Source of the DNA: JANOBJ01 sp031411575
GTDB lineage: Bacteria > Pseudomonadota > Gammaproteobacteria > Burkholderiales > Burkholderiaceae_C
Length of the DNA: 6,545 nt
Assembly: GCA_031411575.1 (NCBI GenBank)
Contig: JANOBJ010000012.1
Coordinates: 1 to 6,545, forward strand
Direction of reading: 5' to 3'
Below, piece after piece: positions 1 through 4,718 of this stretch. Every line of letters starts with the position of its first letter. Within the stretch, counting starts at the first letter, position 1. The notes below the pieces were generated by a model. That model was given only the letters and a program-made list of their open reading frames with translations, had not been told where the DNA came from and did not search any database. A program made the translations under genes and the position numbers.

Positions 1-218
1 AATGGGTAAGCGTCCGTGTGCGCCCGCCCGCGAGTGCGAGTCTGCGGCCTCACACGCGCGTGTGTGCGTGCGGTTGGGATGATTGCAGTTCGTGTATCGT
101 TCGCGCACGTTCGTTTGGTTGTCGCGTACGAACGGATCACCGATCTTGTGGGGCGATGTCTTATCTTTTTTAATCGGTTTGTGTTCGCGCGTGTGCGTGC
201 CCGCTGTGCCGGTGCGAG
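1..218. other. Atypical leader DNA upstream of the DCC-COQ7 gene
   Basis: No convincing gene lies here; the short open frames have no plausible start or family resemblance. Positions 51-72 are a run of 22 strictly alternating pyrimidine/purine bases and contain the perfect palindrome CACACGCGCGTGTG (51-64), a composition known to favour left-handed DNA. A related GCGCGTGTGCGTGC run recurs at about 187-200. Between about 155 and 185 the sequence turns T-rich, unlike the coding DNA that follows. It may be an intergenic region or the debris of a rearrangement that removed the original start of the downstream gene. Confidence 0.4.
174..218 (+). other. In-frame remnant of the DCC motif upstream of the COQ7 fusion ORF
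   Basis: Reading the frame of the downstream gene backwards from its GTG at 219, codons 198-218 give C-P-L-C-R-C-E, which matches the CPLC-x-x-E part of the DCC/DUF393 thiol-disulfide motif. The expected preceding strand and Y-D-G are absent: the codons read C-V-R-A-C-A, and a TAA stops the frame at 171-173. No ATG lies between that stop and the motif. The motif therefore appears to survive outside any obvious reading frame start, as after a small 5' rearrangement or a sequence error. Confidence 0.5.
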
Positions 219-1064
219 GTGAGCGTGTACCAGAACCTGACCCCGCTGGCGCCCCTGGCCTGGATGGATGTGAGCCAGCCGCAGGCTGCGGTTCCGGATT
301 CAGCTGACCGCGCCGCCTACCTGGCGCGCTTCCATGTACAGCGGGCGAACGGCGAGGTGCTGAGTGGCGCCGCCGCCTTCGTGGCGCTGTGGCAGACCTT
401 GCCCGGCTGGCGCTGGCTGGGTCGGCTGGGCGCGCTGCCCGGTATCACGCCGTTGCTGGAGCTGGCCTACCGCGCTTTCCTGCGCGTGCGCCCGCAGATG
501 CAGCGCCTGGCCCGCGCGCTGGACACACCGGCTATTCCATCCGATCTGGTGGCCGATCTGCGCTCTGACCACGCCGGCGAAACCGGCGCGGTGTGGATCT
601 ACCGAGGCATACGCGCCGTGACGCGCAACGCCGCTCTGCAAGACTTTGCCAGCCGCCACGAGGCCACCGAAGCCGAACACCTGCTCCGCATCGAGGCCGT
701 GCTTCCGAGCGCGCGCCGCAGCTGGCTGCTCGGCCCCTGGCGCGTGGCCGGCTGGCTGACCGGCGCGCTGCCCGCGCTGGCCGGCCCGCGCGCGGTGTAC
801 GCCACCATTGCCGCCGTGGAAACCTTCGTGGACCAGCACTACCAGCACCAGATCGACGCGCTGGATGGGCGTTTGGGCCAGCCCGGCCACCCGGGCTACC
901 CTGAACTGCGCGAGCTGCTGGTGCACTGCCAGGCCGAAGAACGCCACCACCGCGACGAAGCCCTGGGCCACCAGAGCCAGCCACCCGGCGTGCTGCTGCG
1001 CGCATGGTGCGGCGTGGTCGGCACCGGCTCGGCGGTGGCGGTGTGGTTGGCGCGGCGGGCGTAG
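219..1064 (+). CDS. coq7: DCC (DUF393)-COQ7 fusion, demethoxyubiquinone hydroxylase family protein, DCC start damaged
   Basis: This 281-residue frame has two parts. Residues 1-100 resemble the back half of a DCC/DUF393 thiol-oxidoreductase-like domain (FHVQ at 38-41, then LSGAAAFVALWQTLPGW at 48-64). Residues 105-281 are a COQ7 di-iron hydroxylase, which adds the C6 hydroxyl in ubiquinone biosynthesis at the inner membrane. All six expected iron ligands are visible: E121 in DHAGE, E151 and H154 in EAEH, E201 in AVET, and an ExxH in AEERHH around E240-H244. Residues 170-200 are hydrophobic, fitting membrane association. The GTG at 219 is only the first in-frame start after the stop at 171; it has no good ribosome-binding site and leaves the CPLC motif outside the protein. 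The catalytic COQ7 part looks functional and the DCC part looks 5'-damaged. DCC-COQ7 fusions are, as I recall, usual in Comamonadaceae. Confidence 0.88.
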   Translation: MSVYQNLTPLAPLAWMDVSQPQAAVPDSADRAAYLARFHVQRANGEVLSGAAAFVALWQTLPGWRWLGRLGALPGITPLLELAYRAFLRVRPQMQRLARALDTPAIPSDLVADLRSDHAGETGAVWIYRGIRAVTRNAALQDFASRHEATEAEHLLRIEAVLPSARRSWLLGPWRVAGWLTGALPALAGPRAVYATIAAVETFVDQHYQHQIDALDGRLGQPGHPGYPELRELLVHCQAEERHHRDEALGHQSQPPGVLLRAWCGVVGTGSAVAVWLARRA

Positions 1065-1117
1065 GGCAGGGCGCCTTCAAGCCCCAGGCGCGCCAGGCTT
1101 GCTCCGTTCGGGGAGAG

Positions 1118-1150
1118 CCCTTCGACAAGCTCAGGGCAGACCCTGTCGAA
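1118..1150. repeat. Comamonadaceae-type intergenic palindromic repeat
   Basis: The element begins CCCTTCGACAAGCTCAGGG, a motif I recall as abundant between genes in Comamonadaceae genomes. Within it CCCT (1118-1121) can pair with AGGG (1133-1136), and TTCGACA (1121-1127) is the exact reverse complement of TGTCGAA (1144-1150). It lies about 50 bases behind the COQ7 stop and could act as a transcript-end hairpin, but no T-run follows. A diverged relative is at 3011-3035. Confidence 0.55.
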
Positions 1151-1173
1151 GCCTTCGGTAGACGCAGCGATTC

Positions 1174-1190
1174 GCTATACAAAATATAGC
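1174..1190. repeat. Short AT-rich hairpin GCTATA-N5-TATAGC
   Basis: GCTATA (1174-1179) and TATAGC (1185-1190) form a perfect six-base stem around CAAAA. Two further elements of the GCTA...TAGC type lie in this window (4719-4743 and 6014-6032), always between genes. They resemble a short palindrome family common in Comamonadaceae intergenic DNA. Role unknown; possibly a mild bidirectional terminator. Confidence 0.45.
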
Positions 1191-1314
1191 TAACTGTGTC
1201 CATTCAGCAGGCACCTGAAGCGGTTCTGGCTTGTAGATACCACCCTTGACGCGCAGCTGCAGGCCCCAGCCAGCACAGTATGCGCACAACTCCAACACGC
1301 ACTGTCACAGCCCG

Positions 1315-1452
1315 TACACTCACCGACGCGCCGCCCGGCACGCAATCGATCAGTACGTCGGCGAGGGCGATAAGGTGGGCGCCGGAGTCGGACGTCAGGC
1401 GGCGGGCAGTAAAGGGGACTCGGCTTCGTGGGTGCGGTGAGTCATTGGCCAT
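1315..1452 (-). pseudogene. N-terminal remnant of a GNAT-family N-acetyltransferase
   Basis: Reading leftwards from the ATG at 1452, about 46 codons give a plausible acetyltransferase start that ends in LADVLIDCVPGGASVS. The block A-L-x-x-L-x-x-x-L-I-D-C-V-x-G-G-A-S-V-S-F is characteristic of one GNAT subgroup, where it forms the first helix and loop of the acetyl-CoA-dependent fold. The expected continuation (F-M-x-P-L and the rest of roughly 150 residues) is missing. After about 1315 the frame turns into unrelated, low-quality sequence and stops near 1204. The acetyl-CoA binding core is absent, so the fragment cannot be active. It lies head-to-head with the + strand accessory block and probably marks one side of an old insertion or deletion. 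The family call rests on recalled pattern only. Confidence 0.5.
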
Positions 1453-1668
1453 CTACCCCGACCGGCGTTCGTCAAGGTGCGAAACAGGCGGTTGTGCGTA
1501 TGGCAAGGGTTGCCGGGTGTGGCGGTTTGATTTATAACTGGGTTTGTGTCCAGTGGCCTGTGTTGAAACGCTGGCTGCTAGCCACTTTTAGGACATTTGA
1601 ACGCCAACATTCATCCGCAATTTCTGGTTTATCCCGCAAGTTTTGCGGTCTAAATTACGTTAAGACTC
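1453..1668. other. Gene-free stretch before the accessory block, with small hairpins
   Basis: I see no protein gene here; an open frame that runs through it shows no family features and overlaps the better gene at 1669. Small inverted repeats are present: ACTGG/CCAGT (about 1537-1554), TGGCT/AGCCA (about 1572-1584) and a tight CCGCAA-GTT-TTGCGG hairpin (1634-1648), with an extra CCGCAA at 1615-1620 that could compete for the same partner. The stretch ends with ACGTTAAGACTC just before the next ATG. GTTAAGA (1659-1665) resembles an integron core site GTTRRRY. Confidence 0.4.
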
Positions 1669-2130
1669 ATGGAACTCACACTCGACGAAACGCGCGCGAT
1701 CTGCGTTCAACTGGACGAAGCGAGCGCCCTGTGCGACCGGTCACTACAGGTGTTGAAGGCGCACGAAGGTTTGGGGATCATTCAGGCTTATTTGCCTTTG
1801 GTCGGCGCATTCCTGGGGCACTCATACACAAATATCCTTGCACCGATCTGGCGACAATTTCCGGAGTTGGAGCCCGAGGAAATGAAAAAACCGTACAAGG
1901 AGCCAGTCGCCTTCCTTTCGCCTGAGTCAAAGGCGGCCATATCGGCCTTTGCTGTGGTGGCCGGTCCCGCGCTCGCACGAGTCGAGGCGGTCTTGGAGTC
2001 CGAAGGAAGAAGCTTTGCCCTCCCATTCGGCGGGCTAGCCGAGGTCAAGAAGTCGGTTGCGGAAATCGAAGGCTTTCTGGCTACGCCCCGGTTTCACAAG
2101 CCAATCGTCGGGGGAGAGCATGAGTCTTAA
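1669..2130 (+). CDS. Unrecognised 153-residue protein, first gene of a possible two-gene module
   Basis: I do not recognise this family. The product is acidic to neutral, soluble and probably mostly helical: a charged helix at 5-30, a more hydrophobic stretch at 36-60, an acidic segment around EPEE, a hydrophobic helix rich in Ala and Val (about 85-105), and a closing helix E-V-K-K-S-V-A-E-I-E. No signal peptide or membrane span is evident. ATG at 1669 is chosen because the protein character begins there and a core-like GTTAAGA sits three bases upstream; the ribosome-binding site is weak. The stop TAA is embedded in TCTTAAC, the exact reverse complement of that GTTAAGA, so the gene is neatly bounded as an integron cassette gene would be. 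Base use is less GC-extreme than the flanking chromosomal genes. The gene directly precedes and is probably coupled to the HEPN gene. A partner or antidote role for HEPN is inference only. Confidence 0.72.
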   Translation: MELTLDETRAICVQLDEASALCDRSLQVLKAHEGLGIIQAYLPLVGAFLGHSYTNILAPIWRQFPELEPEEMKKPYKEPVAFLSPESKAAISAFAVVAGPALARVEAVLESEGRSFALPFGGLAEVKKSVAEIEGFLATPRFHKPIVGGEHES

Positions 2131-2230
2131 CAAGTTGATCAACACGGACGGACAGGTGCATCCGCCCGCTGCGCGGGCAGTGCCCCTGTGCGCCGGTTAT
2201 CGCCAACGTCAGCTTTCACCAAAATCATGA
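2120..2230 (+). CDS. Possible 36-codon coupling ORF bridging the 153-aa and HEPN genes
   Basis: An ATG at 2120 lies within the last codons of the preceding gene, preceded at good spacing by a strong GGGGGAGAG ribosome-binding sequence (about 2109-2117). The frame begins MSLNKLINTDG and ends with TGA at 2228-2230, which overlaps the ATG of the HEPN gene (2227) in an ATGA arrangement. The HEPN gene has no good ribosome-binding site of its own, so ribosomes arriving through this small frame could be what starts it. The peptide itself shows no motif, and the DNA is also a long imperfect palindrome, so the frame could be accidental. Confidence 0.3.
   Translation: MSLNKLINTDGQVHPPAARAVPLCAGYRQRQLSPKS
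2125..2214 (+). other. attC-like imperfect palindrome between two genes
   Basis: The 90-base segment starts with TCTTAACAAGTTGATCAA and ends ...CAACGTCAGCT. Its layout follows an integron attC: a stop codon inside a YYYAAC-like heptamer (2125-2131), long imperfect arms (GTTG 2134-2137 with CAAC 2204-2207; ACAGGTGC 2152-2159 with GCCCCTGT 2182-2189, one mismatch), a closed tip GCCCGC-TGC-GCGGGC (2164-2178), and a right heptamer GTCAGCT (2208-2214). About 17 of 26 arm positions pair. The right heptamer fits GTTRRRY at only five of seven positions, and no integrase is visible, so the call is tentative. Confidence 0.35.
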
Positions 2231-2886
2231 AAATCTTTGCCCAGCGCTTCCAAGAACTTTCCGATCAGCTGAAGCAGGTCGAAGGAACAGAGGCGCAGCT
2301 GCGAAGCGTGATGGGTGGAAGCTCCTATCAGCACATAGAAGACCACTTGATCCTGAACTGGGCTGTGAAAGCACGCAGTCTGATCTCGAGCGCCTGCGGG
2401 AAAGACTCAGAGCATTACGTCTCCTTCGTCGGCGCCGAGGAAGTTCGGTCCTATGAGGACAGCCCTACTCGGCTGAAACGCATGGGTGCTGTCTTTCTTG
2501 CGGCCAGAGAAGATTTCGAAGGCGGCTATCTGAACTCAATCCGCAATCTTGTTCAAGCAGAACTCGCCGGTGGAGAAATCGACCAAGCTAGAGAGCTACT
2601 TGCATCGGGCTATAGCGCGGCTGCTGCAGTAATTGCAGGGGTCGTTCTTGAAAACACCCTACGCAACTTGTGTGCAAAGCGAGGTCTTCCTGCGGGCGTC
2701 ATGGAACGCATGAATGCCGATCTAGCAAAAGCAGGTGAATACAACGCTTTGGTTCAGAAGCGAGTCACGGCGCTTGCCGCTGTGCGCAATAGCGCAGCGC
2801 ATGGGAAATCCAACGAATACACGAGTGAAGACGTCAAAAGCATGCTTCCTGACGTTGAACGATTCGCTTCGGATCGCCTCTCGTGA
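2227..2886 (+). CDS. HEPN-domain protein with intact R-x4-H motif
   Basis: The 219-residue product has an N-terminal helical region (MKIFAQRFQELSDQL onward) and a C-terminal HEPN-like domain from about residue 120. The C-terminal half shows the features of a widespread HEPN/DUF4145-like group: the helix SGYSAAAAVIAGVVLENTLR at about 127-146, the segment LAKAGEYN-x6-KRVTALAAV at about 166-186, and R187-N-S-A-A-H192-G, the R-x4-6-H motif that forms the RNase active site in toxic HEPN proteins. The motif is complete. Some members of this group are of unknown function, so RNase activity is a prediction. I prefer ATG 2227 to the upstream GTG at 2188 because it overlaps the preceding small frame by ATGA and begins good protein-like sequence. 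No membrane segment is seen. Neighbours (an unknown small protein before, VapBC after) fit a defence or toxin role; the partner is unproven. It stops just before GGCTAAC and a repeat. Confidence 0.82.
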   Translation: MKIFAQRFQELSDQLKQVEGTEAQLRSVMGGSSYQHIEDHLILNWAVKARSLISSACGKDSEHYVSFVGAEEVRSYEDSPTRLKRMGAVFLAAREDFEGGYLNSIRNLVQAELAGGEIDQARELLASGYSAAAAVIAGVVLENTLRNLCAKRGLPAGVMERMNADLAKAGEYNALVQKRVTALAAVRNSAAHGKSNEYTSEDVKSMLPDVERFASDRLS

Positions 2887-2889
2887 CGG

Positions 2890-3009
2890 CTAACCATTCG
2901 TACATGGACTCCCCCGCAACAGCAAGAAACTGACCGACCGTTCTGGCTTTTGGGAAGCGCGTGCAGTCGTGTATCCGGCATCTACGGTGGGATCGTTGAA
3001 GTCCCGTGC
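2890..3009. repeat. Repeat copy A, immediately behind the HEPN gene
   Basis: Positions 2890-2936 match 4535-4579 with six mismatches and a two-base gap, sharing CTAACC, TGGACTCCCCC, GCAAGAAA and TGACCG. The similarity continues without gaps to about 2982/4625 (30 of 46 positions) and more weakly to about 3009. This copy begins four bases after the HEPN stop; GGCTAAC (2888-2894) fits an attC left heptamer at six of seven positions. CGTACATG (2900-2907) can pair imperfectly with CATCTACG (2979-2986). No protein is encoded convincingly on either strand. Confidence 0.6.
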
Positions 3010-3010
3010 C

Positions 3011-3035
3011 CCCTTCGGCAAGCCCAGGACAGGCC
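3011..3035. repeat. Diverged copy of the 1118-type Comamonadaceae repeat
   Basis: CCCTTCGGCAAGCCCAGGAC and the five bases after it match 1118-1142 at 21 of 25 positions. All four differences are transitions. Unlike the copy at 1118 it lacks the downstream TGTCGAA partner, so it is either degenerate or partial. Confidence 0.4.
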
Positions 3036-3072
3036 ACGGCGGCTGCGCCACCGTCGCGCCAGTCGCTACGAG

Positions 3073-3090
3073 CGGCAGGCTTGTCTGCCG
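3073..3090. repeat. Hairpin CGGCAG-N6-CTGCCG upstream of vapB
   Basis: CGGCAG (3073-3078) and CTGCCG (3085-3090) form a perfect stem with loop GCTTGT. It ends 19 bases before the vapB operator. No T-run follows, so a strong intrinsic terminator is unlikely, though it could insulate the toxin-antitoxin pair from upstream transcription. Confidence 0.4.
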
Positions 3091-3109
3091 GAGCGTTCGG
3101 TGCTGATGT

Positions 3110-3139
3110 TGTGTAGACTCCTGTGTAAGGAGTCACACA
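3110..3139 (+). promoter_or_regulatory. Palindromic operator overlapping the vapB ribosome-binding site
   Basis: TGTGTAGACTCC (3110-3121) and GGAGTCACACA (3129-3139) are inverted repeats that match fully apart from one extra A in the left arm, separated by TGTGTAA. The right arm contains the Shine-Dalgarno (AAGGAG, 3127-3132) and ends on the A of the vapB ATG. VapB/VapC complexes typically bind such palindromes to repress their own operon. A possible -10 (TAGACT, 3114-3119) lies inside the left arm. As RNA the same sequence would fold and hide the ribosome-binding site. Confidence 0.6.
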
Positions 3140-3339
3140 TGGCCACCAATTTAGCGATTGATCCCGAACTTCTCGACCGCGCCGTCGAGGTCAGCGGTGA
3201 GCGCACCAAAAAGGCCGTTGTCACGATGGCGTTGCAAGAGTTCATCGCTCGTCGCGAGCAGCGTCGAGTCGTCGAACTCATGGGAAAGCTGGAGTGGAAC
3301 GACTCCTTTGACTACAAGGCCGAACGGTCCCGTTCGTGA
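3139..3339 (+). CDS. vapB: VapB-family antitoxin
   Basis: A 66-residue protein of the VapB (DUF2191-like) type II antitoxin family. Its N-terminus (NLAIDPELLDRAVEVSGE at about 4-21) fits the short beta strand and first helix of a ribbon-helix-helix DNA-binding fold, followed by T-K-K-A-V-V-T-M-A-L-Q-E-F, the second helix. The C-terminal part, VELMGKLEWNDSFDY, is the usual toxin-wrapping tail with L-x-G/W-x-D character. The ATG at 3139 has an AAGGAG seven bases upstream. Its role is to neutralise the downstream VapC RNase and, with it, repress the operon through the palindrome at 3110-3139. Its stop overlaps the toxin start by four bases, so the two are translationally coupled. Family call is firm; target specificity cannot be read from sequence. 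Confidence 0.9.
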   Translation: MATNLAIDPELLDRAVEVSGERTKKAVVTMALQEFIARREQRRVVELMGKLEWNDSFDYKAERSRS

Positions 3340-3761
3340 CACTTCTCGTCGATACAAGCGTTTGGTCCCTGGCCCTTCGCCGGGATGCCGAGTCTTCAGA
3401 ACCGGAAGTTCAGCACCTGAAAGAAGCACTGCTCGGGGCGGACGTCGTCGTCACGACAGGCCTTGTCTTGCAGGAGCTGCTTCAAGGTTTCTCCGGCGCG
3501 AAGGCCAGCGCACAGATCCTCGAGCGTTTTGCGGCGCTACCGCTGATCCAGCCCACTCGGGAAGATCACGTTGCCGCTGCCCAGTTGCGAAATGCGTGCC
3601 GCAGGTCCGGGGTACAAGTCGGAACCATTGACGCACTGATCGCACAGCTCTGTCTGCGTCACGAACTCACGCTGTTGAGCACGGACAAGGACTTCCAGTC
3701 AGCGGCGAAACACTGCGCGCTTCGCCTTTGGTCGCAACCATCCGGGTCGCGCAAGCGGTGA
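3336..3761 (+). CDS. vapC: VapC PIN-domain toxin ribonuclease
   Basis: A 141-residue PIN-domain RNase. The acidic metal-binding set is complete: D6 in LLVDTSVW, E47 in LVLQELLQG, D99 in GTIDALIA and D117 in LLSTDKDF. These residues coordinate Mg/Mn and cut RNA; VapC toxins characteristically cleave tRNA or rRNA, though the target is not predictable here. It starts with GTG at 3336, inside the vapB stop (GTGA overlap), the normal antitoxin-first arrangement. Length fits the family. The C-terminal LWSQPSGSRKR tail is basic. It appears intact and active, and with VapB forms a stand-alone addiction/stress module, common on mobile or accessory DNA, which agrees with its position here among other laterally acquired-looking genes. 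Confidence 0.95.
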   Translation: MTLLVDTSVWSLALRRDAESSEPEVQHLKEALLGADVVVTTGLVLQELLQGFSGAKASAQILERFAALPLIQPTREDHVAAAQLRNACRRSGVQVGTIDALIAQLCLRHELTLLSTDKDFQSAAKHCALRLWSQPSGSRKR

Positions 3762-3917
3762 CGGCGCTCAAGAAACACCCGATCCAACACCAACCGATGC
3801 CCCATCGAGGGGATGCCCCAAAAACCCGCCCCATTTGTGCACCCCTCGTGTCAGATGTCAGATGTCAGGTGCCCGGCTGGGACGGCAAAAACTACGCCAG
3901 CGTGCAGAATCGAGTCC
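3762..3917. other. Intergenic region between vapC and the lysE-type gene, with a 7-base tandem repeat
   Basis: No gene is supported. It contains TCAGATG, TCAGATG, TCAGGTG in tandem (3851-3871) and a short GGGG/CCCC inverted repeat around 3805-3827. No clear -35/-10 pair is visible. The in-frame extension of the exporter across this region starts at 3813 but reads as low-complexity, non-LysE sequence. Confidence 0.45.
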
Positions 3918-4538
3918 ATGTCGACCTACATCGCCTTCCTGCTGGCAGCCCTCGTTCTGGCCCTTACCCCAGGGCCAGGCATCGCCTACGTCGTTGCCCG
4001 AACCGCCGCCGGTGGCCGCACCGAAGGGCTTGCGTCTTGTATCGGCACGGCCATCGGCGGAATGTTCCACGTTGCCGCGGCGGCTGTTGGTCTTTCCTTG
4101 CTTCTCGTTGAATCGGCCGTCGCCTTTTCTGTCGTCAAGTACGTGGGCGCCGCGTACCTCGTCTACCTGGGCTTACGGCTGCTGCTTTCCAAGCAGGTTT
4201 CCAGCCAGTCGGCCCAGGTGCCGGCGCTTGGCTCGCGCAGCGCGCTGCGCGAGGGCGTGCTCGTGGAGGCGCTGAACGTCAAAACTGCGTTGTTCTTTCT
4301 TGCGTTTCTGCCGCAGTTTGTCGTGCCTGGCCCGCCAGTGGTGCTGCAACTCGTTGTGATGGGCGTCATCTGTGTTGCGCTGAACACGCTCGTCGATGTG
4401 CTGGCGGTTCTAGGCGCAATCCGAATCCTGGGCTCGGAGCCGGCACGCAGGAAGCGCGAACGCCTGCTGACCCAAGCGTCGGGAGCAACGATGGTGGGTT
4501 TGGGTCTGTATGTGGCGCTGTCGCGGCGAGGCACCTAA
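3918..4538 (+). CDS. LysE/RhtB-family amino-acid exporter
   Basis: A 206-residue inner-membrane protein of the LysE/RhtB family, which exports amino acids or their analogues using the proton gradient. It begins MSTYIAFLLAALVLALTPGPG; the T-P-G-P signature is at residues 17-20. About six hydrophobic segments follow (roughly 5-25, 40-63, 70-90, 112-135, 141-170, 186-202). Further family features are EGLASCIGTAIGG (36-48), GAAYLVYLGLRLLL (77-90), and N120-V-K-T-A-L-F-F with L-P-Q-F in the fourth segment. ATG 3918 is chosen because the family N-terminus starts there; an in-frame ATG at 3813 would add 35 atypical residues. The ribosome-binding site is weak. The stop lies within CACCTAACC, the start of repeat copy B, mirroring the HEPN gene. 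The substrate is unknown, so no rhtA/B/C or lysE symbol is assigned. Confidence 0.93.
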   Translation: MSTYIAFLLAALVLALTPGPGIAYVVARTAAGGRTEGLASCIGTAIGGMFHVAAAAVGLSLLLVESAVAFSVVKYVGAAYLVYLGLRLLLSKQVSSQSAQVPALGSRSALREGVLVEALNVKTALFFLAFLPQFVVPGPPVVLQLVVMGVICVALNTLVDVLAVLGAIRILGSEPARRKRERLLTQASGATMVGLGLYVALSRRGT

Positions 4539-4652
4539 CCGCTTGTATGGACTCCCCCTCAACGGCAAGAAAGTGACCGGTAGGATTGGCTTGAGGGAAA
4601 CGACTGCCGTTGCCTATCCAGCATCCGGGGCGCACTCTGACGTGGTCCGAGT
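4535..4652. repeat. Repeat copy B, starting inside the exporter stop codon
   Basis: This is the second copy of the element at 2890. It opens CTAACC, with the TAA serving as the exporter's stop, and shares TGGACTCCCCC, GCAAGAAA and TGACCG. It contains two overlapping inverted repeats: CCCTCAA (4556-4562) with TTGAGGG (4591-4597), and CAACGGCA (4560-4567) with TGCCGTTG (4605-4612). They share three bases, so the two hairpins exclude each other. Position behind a + strand gene suggests a 3'-end or cassette-end role. The weak candidate right-end cores are GTTACCC (about 4651) and GTTAGTC (4805-4811). Confidence 0.58.
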
Positions 4653-4718
4653 TACCCCTCTGCAAGCGCAAGCCAGGCCATGGGGAACGTACGGCTCGCC
4701 GCCTTTGGTGTAGCGCTC

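Noticed and set aside
300..971. Long open frames on the minus strand opposite the COQ7 fusion
   Set aside because: They are mirror frames of a GC-rich gene with a confident family match, and show no recognisable domain.
1204..1314. Treating the whole minus-strand frame 1204-1452 as one gene
   Set aside because: Only the first 46 codons look like a protein family; the remainder is unrelated sequence without the acetyltransferase core.
1428..1925. 165-codon + strand frame overlapping the 153-aa gene
   Set aside because: It uses a different frame from 1669-2130, has arginine-rich shadow-like composition, and does not respect the gene boundaries marked by the heptamers.
2188..2226. GTG at 2188 as the HEPN gene start
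   Set aside because: The added 13 residues come from the attC-like palindrome and lack family character; ATG 2227 has the ATGA overlap.
3813..3917. Longer exporter starting at 3813
   Set aside because: The 35 extra residues are not LysE-like and include the translated tandem heptamers.
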